In this document: positions 8,141 through 17,081 of the stretch, in pieces | Layout of the letters: each line of letters begins with the position of its first letter | Position numbering within the stretch: the first letter of the stretch is position 1 | Assembly: GCA_963734725.1 (NCBI GenBank) | Contig: CAVTIX010000020.1 | Location: 124,001 to 188,000, forward strand | DNA: 64,000 nucleotides | Direction: 5' to 3' | Source of the DNA: DASXKD01 sp963734725 | GTDB taxonomy: Bacteria; Actinomycetota; Actinomycetes; Streptosporangiales; Streptosporangiaceae | Made by a program: the position numbers and the translations under genes | Notes under the pieces: generated by a model | Told to the model about the DNA's origin: nothing | Database searches by the model: none | The model's input: only the letters and a program-made list of their open reading frames with translations

Positions 8141-9331
8141 GTGCCCGCCCTGTATGCCTGGCTGCGCCGCCACCCGATGCTGGTGGACGGCCTGCTGGCC
8201 GCCGTCCTGTTGCTCGCCGCAGTCGGGCCGGCCTTCGCCAAGGGCATGTTCCTCGGCATCCCGCTGGCGTTCGGGCTCGCGGTGCCGGTGATCTTCCGCC
8301 GCAAGCACCCGGTCGGCGCCTACGCCACCGCCGTCGCCGCCGGAGGGCTCCAGGTCGCGCTGGGCATCCGGCCCGCCGCCACCGACGTGACCATTCTCAT
8401 CCTGCTGTACACGCTGGCCGCCTACACCCCCCGGCGCACCTCGGTCTGGGGGCTGGCCGTCTGCCTGGCCGGCTCGGCGGTGGGCATCCTGCGCTGGATC
8501 AGCCTGAGCAACCACGGCGTGCTGGGCTGGCTGACGGCCGGCGCGACCCTGTTCGCCGGGCCCGCGCTGCTCGCCTGGGTGCTCGGCGACTCCATGCGCT
8601 ACCGCCGCGCGTACTACGCGAGCCTCGAGGACCGGGCCGCCCGGCTGGAAGCCGAGCGGGACGCCCAGGCGCAGATCGCCGCCGTGGCGGAGCGGGCCAG
8701 GATCGCCCGGGAACTGCACGACGTGATCGCGCACAACGTCAGCGTCATGGTGGTGCAGGCCGACGGCGCCTCGTACACGCTGGACGCCGACCCGGGCCGG
8801 GCCAGGGAGGCGCTGGCGGCCATCTCCGCCACCGGCCGCCAGGCGCTGGCCGAGATGCGCCGCCTGCTCGGCGTGCTGCGCCGCGAGGAAGAGGGCGGCG
8901 CCTCCGAGCGGGCGCCGCAGCCGGGCGTCGGCGAGCTGGGCGAACTGCTGGACCAGGCACGCGGCGCGGGGCTGCCGGTGTCGTTCACCGTCGAAGGCGA
9001 ACCGCAGCCGCTGCCCGGCGGCATCGCCCTGGCCGCCTACCGGATCGTGCAGGAGTCCCTCACCAACACGCGCAAGCACGCCGGCCCGGTGGCGTCCGCG
9101 TCCGTCACGCTCCGCTACTCCGATGCCGCGCTGGTCCTGTCGATCAGCGACGACGGCCAGGGTGATCTGGGCGGCGCGGTGATGTCCGGATCCGCCGGAC
9201 ATGGCCTGACCGGGATGCGCGAGCGGGTGGCGATGTATGGAGGCTCGGTGGCTGCCGGACCACGGCACGGCGGCGGCTTCGAGGTGGTGGCCACGTTGCC
9301 GCTCACCCCGGCCCAGGCAGGCGTCGGATGA
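8141..9331 (+). CDS. Two-component sensor histidine kinase (HisKA_3 type)
   Basis: 396 residues from GTG 8141; a GTG at 8114 would add nine residues. The N-terminal half has four to six membrane helices (about residues 10-145). The dimerisation helix contains ARIARELHDVIAHN with the phospho-acceptor His near residue 193, and the ATPase domain shows the N box (YRIVQESLTNTRKHA) and G box (DDGQGD, GHGLTGMRERV). It overlaps the response regulator start by four bases (ATGA), so the pair is translationally coupled. No extracytoplasmic domain is evident, so it likely senses the membrane itself. Confidence 0.9.
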   Translation: MPALYAWLRRHPMLVDGLLAAVLLLAAVGPAFAKGMFLGIPLAFGLAVPVIFRRKHPVGAYATAVAAGGLQVALGIRPAATDVTILILLYTLAAYTPRRTSVWGLAVCLAGSAVGILRWISLSNHGVLGWLTAGATLFAGPALLAWVLGDSMRYRRAYYASLEDRAARLEAERDAQAQIAAVAERARIARELHDVIAHNVSVMVVQADGASYTLDADPGRAREALAAISATGRQALAEMRRLLGVLRREEEGGASERAPQPGVGELGELLDQARGAGLPVSFTVEGEPQPLPGGIALAAYRIVQESLTNTRKHAGPVASASVTLRYSDAALVLSISDDGQGDLGGAVMSGSAGHGLTGMRERVAMYGGSVAAGPRHGGGFEVVATLPLTPAQAGVG

Positions 9332-9992
9332 GCATCCGGATCCTGCTCGTCGACGACCAGGAGCTGGTGCGGGCGGGGTTCCGCATGGTCTTGGACGCGC
9401 AGCCGGACATGTCGGTGGTCGGCGAGGCAGGCGACGGCGCCGCCGCGCTCCAGCTGCTCCGCGCGGTCACCACCGACGTGGTGGTGATGGACGTGCGGAT
9501 GCCGCGCCTCGACGGGATCGAGGCCACCCGGCGCATCTGCCAGGCCGGGGAGCGGCCGCGGGTGCTGATGCTGACCACGTTCGACCTCGACGAGTACGCC
9601 TACGCGGCGCTCAAGGCGGGCGCCAGCGGGTTCCTGCTCAAGGATGTGCCGCCGGAGGAGCTGCTGTTCGGCATCAGGGCGGTGCATTCCGGCGACGCGG
9701 TGGTGGCGCCGTCCACCACCCGGCGCCTGATCGACCGCTTCGCCCCGCTGTTCCCGGCAGGCGGCGGCCCGGCGCCGCCGGGGATGGACTGCCTGACCAG
9801 CCGGGAGCGCGAGGTGCTGGCCAATGTCGCCCAGGGGCTGTCCAACGCGGAGATCGCCGGCGGCTGTTCGTGTCGGAGGCTACCGTGAAGACCCATGTCG
9901 GCCGGGTGCTCGCCAAGCTCGGCCTGCGCGACCGGGTGCAGGCCGTGGTCTTCGCCTACGAGACCGGCCTGGTCCGGGCCCGCGGCGGCTGA
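9328..9992 (+). pseudogene. NarL/FixJ response regulator with a one-base frameshift in the HTH
   Basis: The receiver domain is intact: LLVDDQELV with acidic residues 9-10, phospho-Asp 55 in VVVMDVRMP, Lys about 105 in FLLKDVP. The LuxR HTH begins LTSREREVLANVAQGLSNAEIAG and is then lost: one base is missing near 9861 and the frame stops at 9888. In the next frame the expected continuation RLFVSEATVKTHVGRVL runs to a stop at 9992. As written, the protein lacks its recognition helix. The rest is perfectly conserved, so a sequencing error or very recent mutation are both possible. Confidence 0.85.
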
Positions 9993-10005
9993 GTGGCCGA
10001 CTCCG

Positions 10006-10215
10006 TCAGGGCCTGCCTGACGCGGCACGGCGCAGCGACCAGCCGAGCGCGCCGATCACCGCGATCGGCAGCAGCCACCAGGCGTTCACCGAGGCGGCGT
10101 GCACCAGCAGGGCGGTCAGCGCCAGGGCCACGGCCACCACAGCAGCCCCGCGCCAGTCGTCGCCGATCACGAAGTCGTACCAGAACGCGCCGAACGAGCG
10201 CAGCCACCTGCTCAT
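10006..10215 (-). CDS. Small membrane protein
   Basis: 69 residues (MSRWLRSFGAFWYDFVIGDDW and onward) with two hydrophobic segments, one ending in an Arg-rich tail. Its ATG overlaps the stop of the upstream COG4280-like gene (ATGA at 10212-10215), with GGAGGAG upstream, so the two are co-translated and probably work together. Confidence 0.7.
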   Translation of the reverse strand: MSRWLRSFGAFWYDFVIGDDWRGAAVVAVALALTALLVHAASVNAWWLLPIAVIGALGWSLRRAASGRP

Positions 10216-10982
10216 GCGGCACTCCTCCCCGCGGCCGGCACCGCGGCGCCGCCCGACGCGCGCGCCCGGCGCAGCAGGGCCGTGTACCCGAGCCCGACCA
10301 GGGCGGTTGCCGGGACGATCGCGAGCAGCGCCGCGTCGTTGCCCGGCCATGACACCCCGGCGCCTTCCGCACCCCAGAACATGCCAAACGAGGTCAGCAT
10401 GATGCCGACCGCGAACTTCATGGTGTTCTCCGGGACCCGCGACAGCGGCGCCCGCACGCCGATCCCGACGGCCGCGACCACTACTACCGCGGCGGCTGCG
10501 GCGACCGCGGCGAGGCCTTGGTTCTGCTGGTTGGCGCCGAAGGTGATCGCGATGAAGACCACCTCCAGGCCTTCGAGCAGCACTCCCTTGAACGAGAGCG
10601 TGAACGCGTACCAGTCCCGCACGCCGCGCCGGCCCTCGCCGGTGGCAGCCCCCGCCGCCGCGACCTGGCGCGCGTAGATGGCCTCCTCGTCGTGCAGGCC
10701 CTTATACCCGGACGCGCGCAGGATGGCCTTGCGCAGCCACTGCAGGCCGAAGACGGCCAGCAGCGCGCCCACGACCAGCCGCAGCCCGGTGAGCGGCACC
10801 AGGGTGAGGGCCGGGCCGAGCACCACAACGGTGACGGCCAGCACGGCCAGCGCGGCGGCCATCCCCTGGAAAGTGGAGCGCCACTCGCGGGTCAGGCCCG
10901 CGGCCAGCACGATGGTGAGCGCTTCGACGGCCTCCACCGCGCAGGCGACGAAGACGGTGAGGAAGAGGGCCAGGGAACTCAC
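10212..10982 (-). CDS. COG4280-like multi-pass membrane protein
   Basis: 256 residues from GTG 10982 (GGAGG five bases upstream). About six to seven membrane helices. Helix 1 carries VEAVEALTIVLAAG and a later helix LLEGLEVVFIAITFGANQQ: repeated acidic motifs inside helices resemble those of GDT1/UPF0016 and FTR1-like cation transporters, so cation transport is a fair guess, not a demonstrated role. It is coupled to the small membrane protein downstream. Confidence 0.65.
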   Translation of the reverse strand: MSSLALFLTVFVACAVEAVEALTIVLAAGLTREWRSTFQGMAAALAVLAVTVVVLGPALTLVPLTGLRLVVGALLAVFGLQWLRKAILRASGYKGLHDEEAIYARQVAAAGAATGEGRRGVRDWYAFTLSFKGVLLEGLEVVFIAITFGANQQNQGLAAVAAAAAVVVVAAVGIGVRAPLSRVPENTMKFAVGIMLTSFGMFWGAEGAGVSWPGNDAALLAIVPATALVGLGYTALLRRARASGGAAVPAAGRSAA

Positions 10983-11021
10983 GCGGCCTCCAACGTGGTC
11001 GCGGGCGGCGGCGCCGGGCTT

Positions 11022-11125
11022 GGTTCCGGAACCTGGTCCCGGCGCGGTTCAGGACGCGGGTCCCGGTGTGATGCCGCACGCGGGTCCCGGTGTGGTTCCG
11101 GACGCGGGCCCCGGCGCGGCTCTGG
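11022..11125. repeat. Four tandem 24-bp repeats
   Basis: Units at 11022-11045, 11046-11069, 11070-11093 and 11094-11117 plus an 8-bp partial copy. The shared core is GGACGCGGGTCCCGG with few changes. The array sits between two divergent starts (GTG 10982 minus, GTG 11138 plus), so it may affect either promoter or just be slippage DNA. Confidence 0.8.
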
Positions 11126-11137
11126 GAGAATGCGGGT

Positions 11138-11692
11138 GTGCCCGATGGTGACCAGCCAGCCGACGGAGGCTGGCTGCTGCTCGTCTACCGCGTGCCGCCC
11201 GAGCCAAGCAGGCTGCGCGCCACGGTGTGGCGCAGGCTGAAGAGCCTGGGGGCGATCTACCTGCAGAACTCGGCGGCTGCCCTGCCTGCGGGCCTGGGCG
11301 CCGAGCGCGCCCTGCGCAAGCTGCGCAGCGAGATTCTCGACATGGGCGGCACGGCCGTGCTGCTGTCCTGCTCGGTGCTGGCCGGGGCCCAGGACGTGCA
11401 TGCGGCGTTCCAGGCGGCCAGGGACGACGAGTACGAGGAGATCGTGGACCGCTGCGAGGACTTCCTGGCGCAGGTGAAGAAGGAGCACGTGGCGCATCAC
11501 TACACTTTCGCGGAACTGGAGGAGAACGAGGTCGACCTGGACAAGCTGCAGAAGTGGTTTGCCCGGGTGCGCCAGCGTGACGTGTTCGGCGCGGGCGGGC
11601 GGCAGGCCGCGGAGAAGGCACTGGCCACGTGCGCCGAGTCGCTGGAGGAATACGCGGCCAGGGTCTACGCGGAGGAAGCCGACGGCCACTGA
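11138..11692 (+). CDS. ChrB-like protein (chromate resistance N-terminal domain type)
   Basis: 184 residues from GTG 11138. WLLLVYRVPPEPSRLRATVWRRLKSLGAIYLQNS is the signature start of ChrB-type proteins, followed by helical segments ending in EEYAARVYAEE. The family was named from chromate-resistance operons, where ChrB is a regulator; no ChrA transporter is nearby, so the role here is open. An upstream GTG in the repeat array was rejected. Confidence 0.7.
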   Translation: MPDGDQPADGGWLLLVYRVPPEPSRLRATVWRRLKSLGAIYLQNSAAALPAGLGAERALRKLRSEILDMGGTAVLLSCSVLAGAQDVHAAFQAARDDEYEEIVDRCEDFLAQVKKEHVAHHYTFAELEENEVDLDKLQKWFARVRQRDVFGAGGRQAAEKALATCAESLEEYAARVYAEEADGH

Positions 11693-12012
11693 CCTCGTGC
11701 CTCCTCACTGGCATCGCGCTGTCCCGCCGCCTGGCCTCGGTCCGGCGGCACCGCATGTACCTCGCCATGGTAACAACCAGCAGATGGTGAACCTAACGGT
11801 CGTTATATCATCGGCGCGGTCCGACGCTCCCCGGCAACGTCACTCTGCGTAGCGTCGGCCAGCATTTAAAAAATCCTTTCCCGGCTATTCACCTGATGGC
11901 TTGTGTAGCGATTGAATTACTCAGCACGCTCGGAGGGATATGCCGCACGCCCACGGGATAACGGGCGGCCGGCGCGAGATCACCCGCCCAGGGAGAGGGG
12001 AAGGGAATCCGC
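11693..12012 (+). promoter_or_regulatory. Upstream region of the secreted phosphoesterase
   Basis: 320 bp, noticeably richer in A/T than the surroundings (for example TTATATCATC and ATTTAAAAAATCC). It must hold the promoter. Two 7-mers related to the actinobacterial PHO box half-site are present, GGTGAAC near 11785 (reverse of GTTCACC) and ATTCACC near 11887, but they are not a proper direct-repeat PHO box. Confidence 0.4.
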
Positions 12013-13878
12013 ATGACAAGGAAGTTCATCCACCAGGCAGTGGCGACGGGCGCAGCGGTCGCCGTCACCGTCATGATGACCGCGGCCGCTGCGGGCTCGG
12101 CGCCGCACGCGAGCCCGGGGCCGCGCACCACCACTCCGATCAAGCACGTGGTCGTGATCATCGGAGAGAACCACAGCTTCGACAACGTGTTCGCGACCTA
12201 CCAGCCGCCCCGGCGCCAGAAGATCTGGAACCTGCTGTCGGAGGGCATCGTCACCAAGTCGGGGGCCCCCGGCCCGAACTTCGGCAAGGCTATCCAGCTC
12301 ACCGCCTCGAACACCAAGACCTACAGCCTGACGCCGAAGATCACCGGCGCGTACAAGCCCCTGCCGCGGCCGAACACGACCTACGTGTCCAAGGCGTGCG
12401 ACGGGCAGAACGGGTTCTCGCCGGACAAGAGGTTCCCCGCGAACCTGGCCAACGGGCCGTACCAGATCACCAAGTACGTGCCTTACTTTGACGACCACAT
12501 CGAGTACTCGTCGTCCGGGCAGTGCGAGTTCTACGGCGCCGTCGTCGGCGACCCGATCCACCGCTTCTACCAGATGTGGCAGCAGTACGGGTCGCACCAC
12601 GGGCAGCTCAACACGTGGGTCGCCAATACCGCTGGCGACGATAACGGCGCCAACCCGCCCGCCCCAGTCGACCAGGGCGGGCTGCAGACGGGCTTCTACA
12701 ACATGGCGCAGGGCGACGCGCCCATCCTGCGTGTGCTTGCCCAGAACTTCGCAATCAGCGACAACTACCACCAGGCGGTGATGGGCGGCACCGGCGCCAA
12801 CCACATTGTGCTGGGCACCGGGTTCGCCGCGTCCTACCAGAACAAGGCTGGCAAGGCGGTGTCCCCGCCGGCCAACCAGATCGAGAACCCCAACCCCAAG
12901 CCGGGCACGAACAACAACTACACGCAGGACGGCTACGCCGGCGGCAGCTACTCCGAGTGCGCCAACCCCAAAGCGCCCGGCGTCGGCGCGATCGACAAGT
13001 ACCTGGCCAGCCTGCCCTACAAACCGATGGCGAACTGCCAGCCAGGCCGCTACTACATCCTGAACAACTACAACCCCGGTTACAACGTGGACGGCACCGT
13101 GAACAGCAGTTCGCCGTTCACCGTGCCGCCGCAGAAGACCGGCTACGTGACGATCGGCAACGAGCTGTCGGCGCATCACATCAGCTGGGGGTACTTCGGC
13201 GAGGGCTACAACAACGGCCACCCGAACTTCTCCTACTGCCCCATCTGCGACCCGATGCAGTACTCGACGTCGATCATGACCAACCCGGCGCTGCGCAAGA
13301 ACGTCCAGCATGGCCTGAACGACTTCGTCTCCGAGGCGGCGAACGGCACGCTGCCCGCGGTGTCCTTCCTCAAGCCCGGTGACGACGACGGCCACCCCGG
13401 CTACTCGACGCTCTACGCCTACGAGAACTTCGTGGCGCGGGCGGTCGCCGCGATCCAGGGCAACGCCAAGCTGTGGCGCTCGACCGCGATCCTCATCACC
13501 GAGGACGAAAGCGGCGGCTACTACGACTCCGGTTACATCCAGCCGGTGAGCTTCTTCGGCGACGGTCCCCGCGTGCCGATGATGGTGGTGTCCCCGTACG
13601 CCCGCCAGGGTTTCGTGGACCACACCTACACCGACCACGTGTCGATCCTGAAGTTCATCGAAGCCAACTGGGGCCTGAAGCCGCTGACCTCCTACAGCGA
13701 GGACAACCTGCCGAACGCGACGCCGGGCCAGTACGTCCCCAAGGCCAGGCCCGCCATCGGCAACCTGATGACCATGTTCAACTTCCAGAACCCCAACTTC
13801 GGCACGATCAAGCTGCCGGTCAGGACCGCGCCGCGTCCCGCGGCGTGCCTGCACGCGATCAGCATCGCCGAGCGCTGA
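12013..13878 (+). CDS. Secreted phosphoesterase (phospholipase C / acid phosphatase family)
   Basis: 621 residues. A signal peptide (MTRKFIHQAVATGAAVAVTV, then an Ala-rich stretch to about residue 32) points to export. The catalytic fold shows IIGENHSFDNVFATY, SDNYHQAVMGGTGANH, EDESGGYYDSG and YTDHVSILKFIEANW, the conserved blocks of the PF04185 family, which includes phospholipase C and acid phosphatases. ATG 12013 follows a purine-rich GGAGAGGGGAAGGG. The substrate is not fixed. A perfect terminator follows the stop. Confidence 0.88.
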   Translation: MTRKFIHQAVATGAAVAVTVMMTAAAAGSAPHASPGPRTTTPIKHVVVIIGENHSFDNVFATYQPPRRQKIWNLLSEGIVTKSGAPGPNFGKAIQLTASNTKTYSLTPKITGAYKPLPRPNTTYVSKACDGQNGFSPDKRFPANLANGPYQITKYVPYFDDHIEYSSSGQCEFYGAVVGDPIHRFYQMWQQYGSHHGQLNTWVANTAGDDNGANPPAPVDQGGLQTGFYNMAQGDAPILRVLAQNFAISDNYHQAVMGGTGANHIVLGTGFAASYQNKAGKAVSPPANQIENPNPKPGTNNNYTQDGYAGGSYSECANPKAPGVGAIDKYLASLPYKPMANCQPGRYYILNNYNPGYNVDGTVNSSSPFTVPPQKTGYVTIGNELSAHHISWGYFGEGYNNGHPNFSYCPICDPMQYSTSIMTNPALRKNVQHGLNDFVSEAANGTLPAVSFLKPGDDDGHPGYSTLYAYENFVARAVAAIQGNAKLWRSTAILITEDESGGYYDSGYIQPVSFFGDGPRVPMMVVSPYARQGFVDHTYTDHVSILKFIEANWGLKPLTSYSEDNLPNATPGQYVPKARPAIGNLMTMFNFQNPNFGTIKLPVRTAPRPAACLHAISIAER

Positions 13879-13891
13879 CCGCACGCGGCGA

Positions 13892-13922
13892 GGCGCCCCC
13901 GGCCGGTCAGGCCGGGGGCGCC
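13892..13922 (+). terminator. Rho-independent-like terminator after the phosphoesterase
   Basis: GGCGCCCCCGGCC pairs perfectly with GGCCGGGGGCGCC (13 bp) around a 5-nt loop, 14 bp after the stop codon. There is no U tract, as is common in high-GC actinomycetes. Confidence 0.75.
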
Positions 13923-14031
13923 CGCGTCTCCGCGGCCCGTCCTGACCTTGTGCCATCAGCCAGAAGTCGCCCGGGCGCCCGGTCTGGCCGCCCGCTCCGG
14001 AGTACTGGCCGGTCGCGCTCCTGGCAGGCAC

Positions 14032-14037
14032 TAGCAT
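14032..14037 (+). promoter_or_regulatory. -10 box for pepA, leaderless
   Basis: TAGCAT ends seven bases before GTG 14045 with no ribosome-binding site between; it supports GTG 14045 over ATG 14051. Confidence 0.5.
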
Positions 14038-14044
14038 CGAGGCC

Positions 14045-15568
14045 GTGGGTATGACGTTGCACATCAGTGAAGCCGCACCCCACCAGGTCGACGCGGATGC
14101 CGTGGTCATCGGGGTCACCAAGGAAGCCGGCGGGGCGGTTCCGGTCCCGGGCACCAAGGACGTGGACGAGGCGCTGGGCGGCAGCCTGGCGCAGACGCTC
14201 GCCACGCTTGGCGCCACCGGTGAGGCCGGCGAGATCACCAAGATCCCTTCGGCGGGCCGGCTGACCGCACCGCTGATCGCGGCCGTGGGCATGGACGCGC
14301 CCGCCGGAGGCGGCGACGCCACCTTCGACCCGGAGGTGCTGCGCCGGGCCGCCGGGGCCGCGGTCCGGGGCCTGCTCCAGGCGCGCGCGCCAGGCAGCGC
14401 AGAGGACATGCGGATCGCGCTGGCCCTGCCCGCCCGCGATAGCGCCGAGGCCGCCGCCGTGGCCCTGGGCGCGCTGCTCGGCGGGTACTCGTTCCGCCGC
14501 TACCGCAGCGAGCCTGCCCCGGGCGCCAGCCTGACCGTGCTGGCACACGCCAGCGACGCGGCCGAGGCGGTGCAGCGGGCCCAGGTGCTCGCGGACGCGG
14601 TGGCCCTGGTGCGTGACCTGGTCAACACCCCTCCCTCCGACCTAGTGCCCGCGACGTTCGCGGCCCGGGCCGAGCAGGTCGCGGCGGACGGCGGTCTCGA
14701 CGTCACCGTGCTCGACGAGGGCGCGCTCGCCGACGGCGGCTACGGCGGGATCCTCGGCGTGGGCCAGGGCTCGGTGCACCCGCCGAGGCTGGTCCGGCTG
14801 GAGCACGCGCCAGAAGGCGCGTCCCGGTCGCTGGTGCTGGCCGGCAAGGGGATCACCTTCGACTCCGGCGGCCTGTCCCTCAAGCCCGCCAAGTCGATGG
14901 AGGCGATGAAGTCCGACATGAGCGGCGCCGCCGCGGTGCTCGGTGCGATACAGGCCATCGCGGCGCTGCGGGTGCCGGTGCGGGTAGTCGCCTACCTGCC
15001 GCTCGCCGAGAACATGCCGAGCGGATCCGCGCAGCGGCCCTCGGATGTGCTGACCATGTTCGGTGGCGCCACCGTCGAGGTGACCAACACCGACGCGGAA
15101 GGGCGGCTGGTGCTCGCCGATGTGCTCGCCGCAAGCGCCGCCGACTCCCCGGACGTCCTGATCGACGTCGCGACGCTGACCGGCGCGCAGATCGTGGCGC
15201 TGGGACCCCGGGTCGGCGGAGTGATGTCGAACGACGACGCCCTTCGGGAGGCGGTGGTGGACGCCGCCCGCCGCGCGGGCGAGGCAATGTGGCCGATGCC
15301 GCTGCCTGCCGAACTCCGCAAGGGCCTGGAGTCCGCCGTGGCCGACCTGGCCAACCTGCCCGCGGACAGCCGTGGCGGCGGGATGCTGACCGCTGGCCTG
15401 TTCCTTCAGGAGTTCGTGCCGGACGGCGTCCGCTGGGCGCATCTGGATATCGCGGGCCCGGCATTCAACGAAAGCCCTCCGTATGGGTATACCCCCAAGG
15501 GCGGAACGGGCAGCGCGACCCGGACGCTGGTCCAGCTCGCGCAGGACCTGGCCGACGGGCGGCTCTAA
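14045..15568 (+). CDS. pepA: Leucyl aminopeptidase (M17)
   Basis: 507 residues, normal length. The catalytic domain has GKGITFDSGGLSLKP (metal-binding Lys and Asp, about residues 266-280), KSDMSGAAAVLGA and NTDAEGRLVLADVL (about 348-361), the two-metal site of cytosolic leucyl aminopeptidase. It removes N-terminal residues from peptides. The gene is followed by lpd after 52 bp, an order common in actinomycetes. Confidence 0.95.
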   Translation: MGMTLHISEAAPHQVDADAVVIGVTKEAGGAVPVPGTKDVDEALGGSLAQTLATLGATGEAGEITKIPSAGRLTAPLIAAVGMDAPAGGGDATFDPEVLRRAAGAAVRGLLQARAPGSAEDMRIALALPARDSAEAAAVALGALLGGYSFRRYRSEPAPGASLTVLAHASDAAEAVQRAQVLADAVALVRDLVNTPPSDLVPATFAARAEQVAADGGLDVTVLDEGALADGGYGGILGVGQGSVHPPRLVRLEHAPEGASRSLVLAGKGITFDSGGLSLKPAKSMEAMKSDMSGAAAVLGAIQAIAALRVPVRVVAYLPLAENMPSGSAQRPSDVLTMFGGATVEVTNTDAEGRLVLADVLAASAADSPDVLIDVATLTGAQIVALGPRVGGVMSNDDALREAVVDAARRAGEAMWPMPLPAELRKGLESAVADLANLPADSRGGGMLTAGLFLQEFVPDGVRWAHLDIAGPAFNESPPYGYTPKGGTGSATRTLVQLAQDLADGRL

Positions 15569-15620
15569 CCGCCGCGCGGACAGGATCAAGGCAACACGAC
15601 AAAGAGCAAGGAGCAGGTCA

Positions 15621-17018
15621 GTGGCGGACAGCAGCGGCCGGTACGACATCGTCATTCTCGGCGGCGGCAGCGGCGGCTATGCCTGCGCGCTCAGGGCGGC
15701 CGAACTCGGCATGCGAGTGGCGCTCATCGAGCGGGACAAGGTCGGCGGCACCTGCCTGCACCGCGGCTGCATCCCCACCAAGGCGCTGCTGCACGCGGCG
15801 GAGATCGCCGATAACGCGAACGAGGCCGAGTCGTTCGGCATCCGCGCCCGGCTCGAGGGCATCGACATGAGCGGCGTCAACTCCTACAAGGACAAGGTCG
15901 TCAACCGACTGTACAAGGGGCTGCGGAGCACGATCCTCAGCCGGAAGATCGAGATCATCGAGGGCGATGGCCGGCTGGTCTCGCCGACCGCGGTCCGCGT
16001 GGGCGACGAGGTGTTCGAGGGCGGCCACGTGGTGCTCGCCACCGGGTCGGAGGCCAGGAGCCTGCCTGGCCTCGCCATCGACGGCCAGCGCGTGATCACC
16101 AGTGACGACGCGCTCAAGCTGGACCGGGTGCCCGGCTCGGCGGTGATCCTCGGCGGCGGGGTCATCGGGGTGGAGTTCGCCAGCGTATGGCGCTCGTTCG
16201 GCGCCGAGGTGACCATCGTCGAGATGCTGCCGCACCTGCTCCCGGCCGAGGAGGAGTCCAGCTCCAAGCTGCTGGAGCGGGCCTTCCGCCGGCGCGGGAT
16301 CGCCTACCAGCTCGGGGCCAGGTTCGAGGGGGTCAAGGACACGCCCGACGGGGTCACCGTCACGCTGGAGGGCGGCAAGACGCTGGACGCGGAGCTGATG
16401 CTGGTGGCCGTCGGCCGCGGCCCGGTGTCGGCCGGGTTTGGCTACGAGGAGGCCGGCGTGGCCATGGACCGTGGTTTCGTCCTCGCCGACTCTTACTGCC
16501 GCACCAACGTGCCCACCATCTCCGCGGTGGGCGACCTGACCCCCGGGCTGCAACTGGCGCACGTCGGCTTCGGCGAGGGCATTCTGGTAGCCGAACGAGT
16601 GGCCGGGCTGGATGTGACCCCGATCGACTACGACGGGGTCCCCCGCATCGCCTACTGCGATCCCGAGGTTGCCTCGGTGGGGATCACGTCGGCCACCGCG
16701 GCCGAGCGCGGCATCGAAACCACCGAGTTCACGTACAACCTCGGCGGCAACGGCAAGAGCGTCATCCTGCAGACCCAGGGCGCGGCGAAGGTCATCGCGA
16801 CCGCGGGCAGCGCTCCCGGCAAGCCGGGACCGGTCCTCGGCGTGCACCTGGTCGGCGCGAGGGTCGGCGAGCTGATCGCCGAAGGCCAGCTCATCTACAA
16901 CTGGGAGGCGCTGCCGGCCGAGGTGGCGCAGCTCATCCACCCGCATCCCACCCAGTCGGAGGCGATCGGCGAGGCACATCTCGCGCTCGCCGGGAAGCCC
17001 CTCCATGTACACGCCTGA
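15621..17018 (+). CDS. lpdA: Dihydrolipoyl dehydrogenase (E3)
   Basis: 465 residues from GTG 15621 (AAGGAG 10 bases upstream). FAD fold GGGSGGYACALRAAELG, redox disulphide GGTCLHRGCIPTKAL (Cys about 44 and 49), NAD site ILGGGVIGVEF and catalytic His-Glu dyad IHPHPTQSEAIGE. It reoxidises dihydrolipoamide on E2 with NAD. It lies 63 bp upstream of the E2 gene, with lipB and lipA nearby to supply lipoyl groups. Confidence 0.95.
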   Translation: MADSSGRYDIVILGGGSGGYACALRAAELGMRVALIERDKVGGTCLHRGCIPTKALLHAAEIADNANEAESFGIRARLEGIDMSGVNSYKDKVVNRLYKGLRSTILSRKIEIIEGDGRLVSPTAVRVGDEVFEGGHVVLATGSEARSLPGLAIDGQRVITSDDALKLDRVPGSAVILGGGVIGVEFASVWRSFGAEVTIVEMLPHLLPAEEESSSKLLERAFRRRGIAYQLGARFEGVKDTPDGVTVTLEGGKTLDAELMLVAVGRGPVSAGFGYEEAGVAMDRGFVLADSYCRTNVPTISAVGDLTPGLQLAHVGFGEGILVAERVAGLDVTPIDYDGVPRIAYCDPEVASVGITSATAAERGIETTEFTYNLGGNGKSVILQTQGAAKVIATAGSAPGKPGPVLGVHLVGARVGELIAEGQLIYNWEALPAEVAQLIHPHPTQSEAIGEAHLALAGKPLHVHA

Positions 17019-17081
17019 CCGGGAGGCGTCTCCCGCACTGGCGCCTACGAGGGCTGAGCAGCGAAGGAGTCTGGAGAAGCC

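Noticed and set aside
8042..9268. Minus-strand extension of the HIT gene across the histidine kinase
   Set aside because: The HIT domain starts cleanly at GTG 8041 with AAGGAG; the extension is antisense to a conserved kinase.
11022..11125. Tandem array as a CRISPR
   Set aside because: Units are contiguous without spacers and no cas gene is near.
11693..12012. PHO box before the phosphoesterase
   Set aside because: Half-sites are isolated and in opposite directions, not 11-bp direct repeats.
11980..14409. 809-residue minus-strand open frame
   Set aside because: Shadow of the secreted phosphoesterase and the pepA start; no ribosome site or domain.
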